A stretch of DNA of 64,000 nucleotides from Saururus chinensis (Eukaryota > Streptophyta > Magnoliopsida > Piperales > Saururaceae), in contig CP141150.1 in assembly GCA_035235625.1 (NCBI GenBank), positions 29,156,756 through 29,220,755 on the forward strand. Reading direction: 5' to 3'. Shown piece by piece: positions 20,062 to 31,522 of this stretch. Under the pieces are notes generated by a model, which had not been told where the DNA came from, searched no databases, and saw only the letters and a program-made list of their open reading frames with translations. The position numbers and the translations under genes are program-made. The first letter of the stretch is position 1. Each line of letters opens with the position of its first letter.

Positions 20062-23000
20062 TGTAATGTCCCTGATTTTTTTACGATTTTCTGTGATTTT
20101 TCTGCTATTTTTCTGGTCATTTTCGGCAGGAAAATATGGCGCTTTAGCGTATTCGTATTTGTATATTTTTTTCCATATTTATACCCGTAGAGTCGGGTGT
20201 GGGGTTTAGTCGTAGGCCGCGGGCATCGCTGGGCGCTTACGACACGAATTTTGGAGCTACAACCCGTAACTAGGAGGTGAACGCATGTTAGGGACGTGAA
20301 TGTAAAAATAAAAAAGATTAACTATATAAGTTCTGAAATCCATTTCACGGATTCCAGAACCGACATTCCAGTAACTTATTTTCACGTCCAGTGGTTTTGG
20401 GAGAAACCCGACCCAGATTTCGGTCGCTCCGTTCTCCCTCCTTCGTCATCGGATTTCGGCGGTTCTTATCCTGATCTGCTTTGCCTCACTGCCACGAGTC
20501 CATAGACACCGGCTATGACCGCCGCCACGGCCTCTTCGCTCCTACACGAGGTACCGAACCTTTTTCGGGAATTTTCTCTCCTTTAATCCCGTTTTTAAAT
20601 TGTGGGTGTACGATTTTGACATCGTTTGCGGCCGCTCTCAACTAGACTTATGTTTAGTTGGCCGCTAGGAACCCATAGGCGCTAGCTAGAGCCGCCGCCG
20701 TGCTTTCTGCGCTCCGCTGTGAGCTGCCGACCATTTGGTCGGGTTTTGTTCTCATTTTGCATCTCACTGTCCGTGAGATTGTTTTGACGCCGGTGGGTTT
20801 CCGGTTGTCGTCCGGCCACCGGTAGGACTCCACCTAGCCTACCTCAACCCGGTGTCAGCAGGGGTTTGTCGTTTCTGACCCCGCCCCGCCCCTATTGCCT
20901 TGCTCCGCCCGATTAGACGCTTTGGGTGCGTCTCGGGTCGTTAGCATCGGCGAGCCGTGGGCCATTTGGCCATCGTGGGCTCTGCCCCTGCTCGGCGACA
21001 GTGAGGGTCAGCCCCACTTGGCCAATTACACCTCCGCTCGGAGTGGGCCGCTTGCCCTGCACTATACCGTGCGTGATGTACAGCCGCCCGCACTACATGT
21101 GTTGGTTGTGGGTGGCGATCGGCGATGTCGCCATTTCGATCGGCCACCACTTCCTGGCCCTAGCCCTGTTGACCTTATGTGGGCCTTGGGTCGCCACCGT
21201 CCGACCCATCTCCCCCTATAGTGGCACTGTTTGGCCGCGTGTGCATGTGGCCACGCGTGCATTTTTTTGGTTTAGGCGTCGTATTTGTGCCGCCTGACCA
21301 TCGGTTAGCTTTGCCACCGAGTGGAGTTGACCATTAGAGTCCTCCTCCACCTCTCCACTGTCCTTGAGCGTCGCCCCATGCCCTCCGCCCTTATGTGGGC
21401 CTTTGTTGACCGAAATCGTCGCCGTTGGGTGCTGTCCACGGCCGATTTCGACGTCTTGTGGCCGACTGAGCACGTCTTAGCCACCGGCCGATCTTCAGTG
21501 TATACCATCGACATTTGGTCGCACTGCCACATATGTTGGCACGATATTTCTCCCGGCCGCCCTAGTGTGCCGTTGTGGATCGCGGGTTTTGCCGCATTGA
21601 TTCTGACACCCCGTTTGGCCGTGACTAGTTCCGGCGCTTCCTAAAAATCCTCGGGACAGCAGCTCTCTCAGCTAGGCAACGGTTTTGGCCGCCAACTCCG
21701 CCGCCGACGCCGCCACCGTCGTGTGCTCGCCATCGAATGTCATGATTACGAGGTAGGGGAGCTTTGAACTCGTAAATTCATGATAGCATGCTTTGAATGA
21801 GTAGTAGCATGCTAGGATTGTATGATTCCATGCTTTGGATGTTATGTAACGATCTGATTGCATGATGTACGTGTAAGCACGATTGTATGGTATGTTGAAA
21901 TGCATATGACATGCATGTTGGTTGTAAGTACGTTGGATGTATGTATGTGCTAGTGATGGCTAGCGTGTTTGTTGGTAAGTTTTGTACGTTGATTGAGTAT
22001 GTGCTAGTGATGGCTAGCGTGCATGTTGAAGTATGTATGAATGTGTGTGCATGTGCTAGTGATGACTAGCGTGTATGTTTGATGTATGCATGTGCTAGTG
22101 ATGGCTAGCATGCATGTTCGTAAGTTATGTATGTATGACCGTATGTGTATGTTATACGTATGTGGGAGACATACGTATGTATGATGGCCTTTTGCCTATG
22201 GTATGGATATGTGTAAGTGTATGTGGGCAGAGGTATGGGCGATGGACAGTAAGAGGTTGCAGAGGCTTTGTCTGAATTTGGATACGGTTGTGTAAGCGTA
22301 TGACAGATGACAGAGGATAAGAGTATGACGGGCAAGGATTAGAATGGATCGGTTTGAGTTGGATTGTATGTTGGGCGATTGTCAGATAGTAAGAGTGTTC
22401 ATAATTGTACAAGCATAACGTACACATTATGAAGCGAAAATTAAGAATAATCAGTGAGGTATTAAGTAAGAGGGCGACAATTGGGTTGACTCTGAGGAGC
22501 TTCATTTGATGATGTAAGTGTAAGATGATTTGGCCATAAGGGGATGGCGGAGTACGTAAGACTGTAAGATTTTGTTGTACGATGAGTTTGATCATGATAT
22601 GGATGGGTTAAGCGAAGTTTGTTGCCCTGACGAACTAGGGTTTCGATCGGGCTCAGCTTCGGTTTGATCAGTCGAGGACTGTGAGTTTGTGTGGCATAAT
22701 TGTACCGCATAATGTACTTAATTCAAACTTGAATTATAAGCACAACTAATGATAACATTGTGAGTTTGAGACCTGAGGGTTCGACGGATTAAGTTCCGTG
22801 TTTGAGCTAGCCGATAATGAGTCGGCTAAGCATTTATCATGTCTTGCCATGGTGGTTATCCTGCGGGATGTTGTCTGTGTGCTGTGTAGAGCACCGGACG
22901 TCTTTTGCTCTGTTGAGAGCGACGTATGTTTCCGATTTGGTCTGTGTGCTGTGTAAGCCCAGACATTTGATGCTCTGTTGAGAGCGTTGTATGATTCCGC

Positions 23001-24582
23001 CCAAGAGTGGCACTGTATGTTTCTGCCCAAGTGGCACTGTATGTTTTTCTGCCCAAGAGTGGCACTGGCACTATAAGACCCATTATGGTGGGCAATTGTA
23101 TGGCACTATAAGACCCCTTATGTGTGGGCAATTGTATGACCCCTTATGTGTGGGTGTATGTTTGCGCGCTCAGGTAAGTAGTATCATGGACCTACTCTTA
23201 CCTGTTTGATCCTGTGCCCATGAGCACTGGTGTGCCTTACCTTCGGAAAAGTCCATGGCGTCTAGTCACTCCCCGGAGGTTAAGGTGATGCCCCTGTGGC
23301 ATTCTTTTCCATCTCGACGCTAGAGTTGATTAGTTGTAATGAGCTTCAGCGGTCGATAGTATGCGTACGTCTGTACGATTATGAGTATGAATATGAGTAC
23401 GACTGTAAGAGTATGTGTATGAGTACGACTGTAAGCGTATGAGTTTGAGCACGACTGTAAGAGTATGTGTATGAGTACGACCGTATGAGTATGAGCACGA
23501 CTGTAAGAGTATGAGTACGATTGTAAGAGTAAGACTGTAAGCATTTGAATCCGAGCAAGACTGTAAGTGTAAGTTTCAGAGTAAGACTGTAAGTGTAAGT
23601 TTCAGAGTAAGACTGTAAGTGTAAGATGTGTGAGTAAAGGTCGCACGAGTAAGTGCAAGATGTACGAGTAAGGTCGTGTGAGTGAGCATATGATTGTACG
23701 AGTAAGGTCGTACAAGTATGCATATGTTGTATGAGTATGCGTGCGATGGTACGAGTAAGTTTGTAAGACCCTGGATAAGGGTGTTTGTGTAAGTTTCGTT
23801 TGATGGTACGATTTTGGCACGATGGTGCCTTTGGTATGTTTTTGGCACGATGGTGCTTTTAGTATGTTGTTGGCACGATGGTGCATTTGGTATGACTTTG
23901 GCACGATGGTGCATTCGGTATGTTTGTATGCGTATGAGCATGATGTTTGTATGCCTATCTGCTTCATGTTTGAGTTGCATGAACGCATGTTTTTATGAAC
24001 TTTTGAGTTCACCGTTTGGGATTTTCCCTACTGGGTATTTTCCTACTGAGTATGAAAATACTCACCCTACCATTTTTAGCCCCGTGGTTCGGGAGGCTTT
24101 TGCAGGTGTGTGTTGGAGAGCTCCTGGAGATGGATGCTCATTTCAGCGGAGGATTGATTCCCGTTGACTCAGGTATATGTTTGACTCACTGCGAGTTTGT
24201 TTGTGCCACGATTTGATGTATTGGGTGAGATGAGACGTTAAGATGTTTATATTCTGGACTTTCATTTGGATTAGTCTGTGGACTGTTATGGGACTAGCAC
24301 TCAGGGATGCCTGGGAAGGTTTTGTATTTAAAGTCTATGATCATAGCGAATTTAGTCGTACATGTGTTTTCGAGTAGCGCCTGATGATATTTGCTTTGGC
24401 CGTACGATGTTTGACCGTGTGATGAAAATATTTGGATGGAAAATGGATGTTTAGTGTTTTAAATTATAAATTGTTTTATTAGGTTTTGATTTCGTCATTT
24501 TTCCTCCGATTTACAGACGTTATATTGCAAAAAAATTTCCGTGAATTTTAAGGAAAATGTGTGAAAAATCTCGGGCGTTACA
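20062..24582 (+). repeat. 4.5-kb solo LTR with perfect target-site duplication
   Basis: The segment starts TGTAATGTCC and ends GGGCGTTACA, so the tips are an 8-of-10 inverted match. CAACA flanks it on both sides (20057-20061 and 24583-24587). Removing it joins GGCCAACA to TCACTT, which matches the uninterrupted relative GGGCCAACATCACCC at 34781. It holds no pol, gag, primer-binding site or second LTR. Composition shifts from AT-rich through GC-rich (20380-21720) to a repeat-rich 3' half. A TATA-like ACTATATAAG lies near 20322. The size and TGTAA...TTACA ends resemble Tekay-type chromoviruses (inference). Confidence 0.8.
21930..23925 (+). repeat. Short tandem and near-tandem repeats inside the 4.5-kb solo LTR
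   Basis: Four repeat motifs occur in succession: TGCTAGTGATGGCTAGCRTG (four copies, about 21947-22112), paired CTGTTGAGAGCG/CAGTGGCACTGTATG-type units with TTATGTGTGGGCAATTGTATG (22900-23160), GAGTAYGACTGTAAGAGTATG units (23390-23640), and TTGGCACGATGGTGC(C/T)TTTGGTATG (four copies, 23813-23925). Frames that are open through these are not genes. Confidence 0.7.
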
Positions 24583-25210
24583 CAACATCACTTGATATTA
24601 GTTGCAAACGTACTCATCAGACAACATCTCCAATGTTATTCAAAGAATATCAGATCCAATCGTAGTTCTGCCTAGAAACTACAATATCTCAAGAAGCATA
24701 ACATCAAATATGCAATGCTTAAGTATTTCTAATCAACCTATATTTTATGCAAGTCATTTAATCGTTTCATTTATGCTAATTAATAATCAATATCATTAAT
24801 TATCTCACAACCCTTGTTCAATAATTAATACCCCTGTCCAATCTCTTAGACAGACAGACAGATCATATGCCAACTAAAATGACACATGACACTAACCACC
24901 CTTTATTTTTCTGACCCAACTTTAGGTTTAACATAATATAAATATGTGTTCATTCATAGATAACTCGACTATAGAAGAATTCCGTAGATAAAAAACTCCA
25001 ACATTGGAGTAGATTGCTTAACAACAGCTTTACCCAAATCCCCAGGGCTCTCAATAGCCTACCACGAATCTAGAGAAGAGGATCTCAACTGTTCTCATGA
25101 ATACGGACTAGTGAGAAGCACAAGTCTTCCATAATGCTCTTGCAACTCCGCTTTTCATACGCACTATATGGTCTTGTGAAAACTTTCCATAGACCCACGG
25201 TAAAGGCCTC
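24583..25210 (-). repeat. Outer LTR of the nested stack, segment 2
   Basis: This continues segment 1 after the solo LTR (the first five bases, CAACA, are the duplicated target). It aligns with about 34792-35312 (shared AGCATAACA/AGCATAGCA..CAATGCTTAAGTATTT, CCCAAATCCCCAGGGCTCTCAATAGCC). It is interrupted at 25211 by a related LTR and resumes at 33867. Confidence 0.7.
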
Positions 25211-25935
25211 TGTAACGTCATGGAATTTTCTAAATTCCCGAAGTTGACTACATGGAAATTAGGGTGTTGGACCAATTGACCTTCTAATAATCATAACTTG
25301 ACATCAATTAGAAGTGGTGGTTGAATCATATATCGATGGAAAATAGACGGAAAGAGCTTTGAAACGCCACTAAGAATGCATGAATCGGAGTCCGGATGAG
25401 GAAGATACGATTGTTCAAAGTTGAACATATTGTATAGGGCCTGTTTACCCCATTTAAAAGTGCAATTGGGCCGTTTAAGTCATTTGGTGGGCCCGATTAA
25501 TTACAGTTCCGAAATTATAATTTAATGGCCCAATTAAGTGGCCTAAATAGGGGAGTTTTGGCCCAATTTCTCCTAATCCCATGCCTATAAAAAGAAATAA
25601 TTAGGGCTTTTTGGGGGGAGAGCTTTTGACAGTGAAGGAAATGAGGGAATTTTCCAGTGAGACTCCGGCGAAGCGTTGGCGACAGTGGATCGATGACAAC
25701 TTGGCCTTCGAGGTAGGATTTTGAATTGAGATTAGAGATATTTAATTATTAAAATGTCAATCGTTATGTAAATGAAGTGAATAGTGATTTTTGCAATTAC
25801 TGTTCACTTTCATTGTAGTATGTTTATTTTCTGACTGCCGGCCAGCCACCGGCCAACCATTGGTGGTTGGACCCATGACTGGAGGGGTGCGCCGGTCCTG
25901 GCCTGGGCCGTGGTGGCCTTGGATCCGGCACCCTT
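25211..25935 (+). repeat. Related LTR in plus orientation, 5' part
   Basis: Starts TGTAACGTCATGGAATTTTC. A TATA-like CCTATAAAAAG near 25586-25597 marks a plus-oriented U3/R boundary. It matches 39746-39250 in inverse orientation. The chromovirus inserted after 25935. The 3' part is 31684-33866. The whole is flanked by GCCTC (25206-25210) and ACCTC (33867-33871), a 5-bp TSD with one mismatch. Confidence 0.65.
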
Positions 25936-26308
25936 TGTTATGAATCTTGTGTAGAAAAGAAAGGAGACTAGAGAAGGATTGAGGATTGGGAAATTAGATT
26001 AAGAGAGAGGGAAAGGGATGCACTTGCAGTTTGCAAGTGCGAACCTAAATTTGGAGGAGAGGTCGGGAAGGAGAAGTTGATAGAAAGAAAGGGAAGGCTA
26101 ATTCTTCATTAGTTTTCGATTACAACGATAAAGCCTATTTAAGGCTAACCTAAGCCATTAGGCTACATAGAGAAAGCTAACTAACTACATAGACTAAAAC
26201 TGATTAATAACTAATTAAAAGCAAAGTCACGTGCACCTAACATCACTACCTATGTGCACGTTATAATAACTGCCTAACTACTGAGGACTGCAGGACATAA
26301 ACATAACA
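25936..26308 (-). repeat. 3' LTR of the chromovirus
   Basis: 373 bp with perfect TGTTATG...CATAACA ends. Compared by eye with the right LTR there are 14 substitutions, all transitions, and one 11-bp indel, about 96% identity. Confidence 0.88.
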
Positions 26309-26319
26309 TCCCTCCACCC
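26309..26319 (-). other. Polypurine tract of the chromovirus
   Basis: On the minus strand GGGTGGAGGGA lies directly before the 3' LTR, the position used to prime plus-strand DNA synthesis in LTR retroelements. Confidence 0.65.
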
Positions 26320-26337
26320 ATGAAAAACGACTTGTCC

Positions 26338-27490
26338 TCAAGACGACCAATTAGGAAATTGGCTGAGGAAATCGTCTTCGAGCATCCAGGTGGCGTCCTC
26401 TAAAGGCTGATCTTTCCACGCAACAAGGACTTCAGTGCTGAGATGGCCCCGATGGCAAATTCTCCGAGTGGCCTGAATAGAAGTAGGGGTGAGAGTTGGT
26501 GGAGGTGCAGACGGTGGAGCAGGTGGTGGTGGAATGGGTGACACAGCAGACGGATCTCCCACAAATCGTCGAAGCCGGGAGACATGAAACACCGAGTGGA
26601 TGCGTGCTGTAGGAGGCAGTTGGAGCTTATAAGCAACTTGACCCACCTTTTCCACCACTAGATATGGACCATAAAAATGGGGCAAGAGCTTGTGGTGGCT
26701 GGTTGAAGTGTTGTGCCAATAAGGCTGAAGTCTCACATAAACCCAATCTCCCACGCAGAACTCTCTATCAGTATGTGAACAATCATACACCTGTTTCATT
26801 TGATTTTGGGCTGATTTCAAGTTGCGTTTGAGAGAGCGTAAGACTTCATCCCTCTCCTGTAATGATTGTTCAACAGCTCCCACATTGGAACGGTGTGGCA
26901 CATAAGAGAGAATGGTAGGTGGAGGCCTGCCATAAACCACCTAAAAAGGCGTTGAGCCTAATGACGTGTGATAAGTTGTATTATATGACCATTCTGCCCA
27001 TGGAAAAAGAGTAAGCCACCTGTGGGGATGATCTCCTGCAAAACAAAGTAAATATTGCTCAAGGCAGCGGTTAAGAACTTCTGTTTGGTCGTCTGTTTGT
27101 GGGTGATAGGTTGTGCTCATCTTCAAAGATGTACCCTAGAGCTCAAAGAATGAACTCCAAAATTTGGAGAGGAATACAAGGTCGCGGTTAGATACAATGG
27201 ATCGTGGCATACCATGAAAGCCGCGCAATATCATGAACGAAAACTTTTGCCACATGGCTAGCAGTGTAAGGATGACCCAGAGATGAAAAGTGTGCATATT
27301 TGGATAGGCGATCAATGACAACCAAAATGACACTTTTACCCTGAGTTAGGGGTAAACCCTCAATGAAATCCATAGATATATCTTCCCAAATATGCTCTAG
27401 AATAGGCAATGGCTGAAGTAAACCAGCAGGAGATGAAGTAAGGGACTTAGACCGCTGACATACATCACATGCGGCTACAAAATTCTGGAC
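26338..27490 (-). pseudogene. Chromovirus integrase and chromodomain-like C-terminus (broken)
   Basis: Read leftwards: the zinc-finger CDVCQRSK near 27465, then the catalytic core with the first Asp in SMDFIEGLPLTQGKS (about 27380), the second-Asp region near 27185 reading SNRD instead of the usual SDRD, and the Glu region [16 protein letters not shown] (about 27080). After a stop the frame continues as VYGRPPPTI at 26938 through the LP-x-HxVFHVSRL motif (about 26590) to EVLVAWKDQPLEDATW (about 26375), a chromodomain-like fold signature near the C-terminus. A frame change lies near 27190, a stop near 27130 and a TAG at about 26942. The integrase cannot be made intact. Confidence 0.8.
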
Positions 27491-27850
27491 AGCTTTCTTA
27501 AGACCCTTCTAATAACAACTCTGAGAAATCCTTTTGTATGTTCTAAATTGTCCCTCATGGCCAGCAATAGGGGAAGAGTGAAAATAATGAAAAAGTTGCT
27601 CCCTTAGTTGAGGAACATCAGGAATCCACAAGTGATCCCGCCAGAGAAGTATATCACCTTGGAGAACAAAAGGAGGCGAACACAACGGGTCATTCCGTAA
27701 CTAAACGATGAGTGAAGCTATCTCTTTATCCTGACCATAGGCGTGAAGCAAATCAGCTATAAATGGGAAGGTGGGCATGGATAAAGTAGCTAGATGAGAC
27801 CCCTCTGACTGGCGAGAAAGTGCATCAACAGCTTGGTTGTCACTTCCCTT

Positions 27851-28201
27851 TCAATAAAGCAACTCATAATCATATCCGAGAAGTTTCAATACCCATCTCT
27901 GCTGGGACGGAGAGGCCACCCGTTGATCCAAAAAATAACGTAAGCTGTGGTGATCTATCCGGATGATGAATTTCCGCCCCAAAAGGTAAGGTCGCCATTT
28001 CGTCACTGCATGAACAATGACTAACATCTCCAACTCATAAGTGGGTAGCTGTGCAGTACTGCTAGAGATGACCTTAGAAAAGTAAGCAATGGGTCTGCCC
28101 TCTTGCATAAGCACTGCCCCCAATCCATGTGAAGATGCATCACTATCAATAACAAACGGTTGGGAGAAGTCCGGAAGTGCAAGCACAGGTGGTGATGACA
28201 T
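27851..28201 (-). pseudogene. Chromovirus RNase H domain fragment
   Basis: The domain removes RNA from RNA-DNA hybrids during reverse transcription. Visible motifs: FVIDSDASSHGLGAVLMQ (first catalytic Asp), YELEMLVIVHAVTKWRPYL (catalytic Glu region) and IRIDHHSLRYFLDQR. A stop follows YDYELLY at 27851 and another lies near 27700 in the linker to integrase, so the polyprotein is interrupted. Confidence 0.8.
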
Positions 28202-28379
28202 AGTGAGCTTCAGATCATCAAAAGAAGATTGGGCTTCTGGAGTCCAATGGAAAGCCCCCTTCTTGAGGAGAGCAGTGAGGGGGGGCGACTAAGGTTCCAT
28301 ACCCCTTAATAAAGCACCTGTAATAGCCTATCAAGCCCAAGAAACCCCTTAGCGCCTGAATAGTAGAAGGAGTTGGCCA

Positions 28380-29193
28380 CTAGAGAATGACCTCAATCTT
28401 GGAAGGATCCGTAGACACACCTGAGGCTGAAATGACATGGCCTAAATAATCAACCTGTGGTGATCCAAATGCACACTTGGATTTTTTTAGAAACAAATCT
28501 TGATGAAGAAGTGTAGTGAAAACTAGACGAATATGTTGCAGATGCTCCAACCACGAGCGACTATAAACTAGGATGTCATAAAAAAACACCAATATAAATT
28601 GTTGCAGATAAGGTCGGAAAATATCATTCATAAGGCTCTGGAAAGTGGAAGGTGCATTCGAGAGACCAAAAGGCATGACCATAAATTCATAATGACCATC
28701 ATGTGTTCTGAAAGTTGTCTTATGGATATCAGGTGGGTGCATCCGGATCTGGTGGTACCCTGAACGAAGATCCAACTTAGTGAAGACTGTTGCCCCAACT
28801 AATTCATCTAGTAACTCTTCAATCACAGGAATAAGGTACTTATCCTTAATAGTAATAGCATTCAAGGCACGATAATCCACACAAAAATGTCATGATCCAT
28901 CTTTTTTTTCTGACAAGCAGCACAGGAGAAGAGTATTGGCTAGTGCTGGGTCGAATGAGCCCTGAAGTAAGCATTTCCTGTACTAGTCTCTCAATCTCAT
29001 CTTTCTGCACCTGAGGGTACCGGTAGGGCCGAACATTAGCTGGTAGACATCCTGGCTGAATATAAATTCGGTGATCATGTTGACAAGGTGGAGGTAAAAT
29101 TGTGGGTGCCTGAAAAATCCTCTCATACTCAGTTAGCAGAGTCCCCAAATCTGCCGGAATATTTGCGGACACAGATGGTGGATCAGTGCACAT
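28380..29193 (-). pseudogene. Chromovirus reverse transcriptase (frameshifted, catalytic change)
   Basis: The palm and fingers are recognisable: RPYRYPQVQKDEIERLVQEML and SPVLLVRKK (29193-28900), then after a frameshift at a T/A run near 28900 [27 protein letters not shown] (first catalytic Asp) and [15 protein letters not shown]. The active-site motif normally FDDILVYS reads FYDILVYS near 28577, a G-to-T change that removes one of the two catalytic Asp residues. The domain is therefore dead for two independent reasons. Confidence 0.85.
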
Positions 29194-29319
29194 CTGTAAG
29201 AGAAATCCTTTGGCCGCAAATTTTAAAAAAGAATGTATAGGCTAAACTGAATGGAGGGTACTTGGTTGTTGCCCACTTAGCTGAATTTGCACATCCCCAT
29301 ACAGAAATTCCATGTGCAG

Positions 29320-31099
29320 CTACTTGAAATCCCAAGTGATGGGTCCAAGTTCTTGGAGCCATTGGACTCCTAACACAATACCTGCCCCCTTGGTAGGAAG
29401 CAAGAACAGGTCAATATGAAACATATGGCCTTGGATCAGCAAAGGAATAGAGAGACATACCCCGCTGCTCTGCAAATACCTCCCATCACCAATAAGCACG
29501 TCAAAGGAAGTAGAAGGTTGAATGATGCACCCCAACCGTCGAGCCACCCTGTCATTAATGAAATTGTGTGTGCTACTGCTATCAATAAAGATGGAGATTG
29601 CTTGCTGTTTAATAGATCCCACCACACAAAAGGTGCGGGGCTCATAAGATCCCTCAAATGCATGCATAGAAATCTCCGGAACACTCTTTGGCTCATCAAG
29701 CGCTGACCAATTACCTGTATCAAGTCCCTCTTCCATAATCAATATTGAGCCTGGATGCTTGCACTTGTGACCTGGAACAAATTTGTCATCAGAGTTAAAA
29801 CAGAGGCCATGAGAGTGGTGGTCCTCCATCTGTGCAGGGGTAAGGCGTCTAACAGGGCCAGGATTGGAGGTAGGTGCTGCCGGAATAGGTTGTGTTCTTG
29901 GCAAGGGACGGTTGCCTCTTCGTAAGCGCTGGAATCGCTCCTCTTGGATGCAGGCTAGCCGAATAGCTTGGCGAAGGTTAGCTGGTTCGAACTGATGCAC
30001 TTCAGCCTGGATATCTTCCCGCAGTCCGCTAATGAACTTAGAAAGAAGGGCTGAAGGGGTCCATTCCACCCGAGTTGCCAGGCATGCAAAATCAGTTTGA
30101 TAGGTTCGGATGAAGAAGTTTGGTAGAGACTATACAGACGAGAATCGAAATCCTCATACTCATTTGGGCCGAAGCAGGCGCATAACTCAGCCACCAAATA
30201 TTCCCAAGTAATCACCCCCTCCTGTTGTTCGAGTTGTTGCAGCCATACCAGTGTGTCCCCTTTCAGGTGGAAGGAAGCCAAGAGAACCCGCTGTTCTGGC
30301 CATGTTCCCTGATATGTGAAAAAACACTCCGCTCGTGAGACCCACTCGGTGGGGTTGTCCTCCCCCGAGTATTCAGGAAATTTTAGGTGAACAGTGCTCG
30401 CCTTAGGAGTTGGTCCATAGGTTCCTTCCTCTGCTACTTCATCCAAGTAGATGTCATTATCATGCCACTGAGGAACAGGTGCTGGCTCATTGCCCATTAC
30501 GGATGTAGATGGGGCGCGACTTGGTCCAATTGAAGGGGACGGCACCCGCACATCATTGGTGAATGTCTGCGGGAATGGGCTGGGTGCAGGTCGAGCTGAT
30601 CCATGGGGAAAAAGGGTTGCCGATGGTCGCTGGAGAAGGCCCTTGCAATGGGGGCGGGTTGTAGCCGACGAAGGGAATGCAACCGGAGGAGGAGCAGGCG
30701 CTGATCCTACTGTGAATGCAACCAAACAAGCGGCCTGATCCTTGCGTATTTGGTCCAAGGTTGCTTGCTGGCGCTCTGTAGACGACCGTAGGTTAGACTT
30801 CAACTCCTGGAGAAACAGACGCTGCGTCTCCATGATCTGAATCTGCAATGTTGACAGCACCCCCAGAATTTGGTCCCAGTCGTTGGAAGACTGGTTTGCT
30901 CGGTGGCCAACTGGACAGTGGCGGCCTGAGGAATTTCTGCTGCCACGTTTGGGAGCAGACCAGTGACAGAATTCAGAACGGCGGCAGCAGGGGACTGGGC
31001 AGCGGTGGTTTGGTGGCATGGGGTCATTGCTAGTTTCGCCCCGACATTCTCCTGGTTGGCAGGTGGGTTTCTTCTCTCGTAAACACGACCATTTGCCAT
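29320..31099 (-). pseudogene. Chromovirus gag, zinc knuckle and protease (broken)
   Basis: The gag start is taken at the ATG at 31099 (MANGRVYERRNPP), just after the primer-binding site. Frame changes occur near 30870 and 30070. The capsid-like retrotransposon gag domain lies around 30390-30070 (HLKFPEYSGEDNPTEWVSRA, GDTLVWLQQLEQ). The zinc knuckle near 29800 reads CFNSDDKFVPGHKCK; the second Cys of the usual CFNC is Ser. The protease near 29590 reads FIDSSSTHNFI in place of the usual DSGSTHNF, so the conserved Gly after the catalytic Asp-Ser is lost. Confidence 0.82.
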
Positions 31100-31123
31100 G
31101 GAAAAGAAGGGCCGAGGAAGGTT

Positions 31124-31136
31124 GGCTCCGATACCA
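31124..31136 (-). other. Primer-binding site of the chromovirus (initiator Met tRNA type)
   Basis: On the minus strand, two bases after the right LTR, the sequence reads TGGTATCGGAGCC. It differs at one position from TGGTATCAGAGCC, the common plant retroelement site complementary to the initiator methionine tRNA 3' end. It fixes the right LTR as the 5' LTR. Confidence 0.85.
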
Positions 31137-31138
31137 GT

Positions 31139-31522
31139 TGTTATGAATCTTGTGCAAAAAAGAAAGGAGACTGGAGAAGGATTGAGGATTGGGAAATTAG
31201 ATTGAGAGAGAGGGAAAGGGACGCACTTGTAGTTTGCAAGTGCGAACCTGAATTTGGAGGAGAGGTCGGAAAGGAGAAGTTGATAGAAAGAAAGGGAAGG
31301 CTAATTCTTCACTAGTTTTCGATTACAATGATAAAGCCTATTTAAGGCTGACCTAAGCCATCAGGCTACATAGAGAAAGCTAACTAACTACATAGACTAA
31401 AACTGATTAATAACTAATTAAAAGCAAAGTCACGTGCACCTAACATCACTACCTATGTGCATGTTATAATAATTGCCTAACTACTATCTAACTACTGAGG
31501 ACTGCAGGACATAAACATAACA
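31139..31522 (-). repeat. 5' LTR of the chromovirus (also the 3' LTR of a truncated second copy)
   Basis: 384 bp, TGTTATG...CATAACA. It carries an 11-bp tandem duplication (CTACTATCTAA region near 31482-31492) absent from the left LTR. It is bounded on the left by a primer-binding site and on the right by a polypurine tract and pol end, so it serves two internal regions. Confidence 0.85.

Noticed and set aside
20895..21644. Frames of 107-123 codons in the GC-rich part of the 4.5-kb solo LTR
   Set aside because: Overlapping frames on both strands in GC-rich LTR sequence, with no conserved motif; chance openness from composition.
22152..24012. Minus-strand frames of 114-147 codons (Tyr/Ser/Thr/His-rich)
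   Set aside because: They read the short tandem motifs of the LTR in antisense; repetitive and without homology.
20062..24582. Idea that this is a complete retrotransposon
   Set aside because: No second LTR, primer-binding site, gag or pol; only one pair of TG...CA ends with a TSD, so a solo LTR is the simplest reading.
30490..31033. Plus-strand frames of 61-82 codons opposite the chromovirus gag
   Set aside because: Antisense shadows of the gag region.
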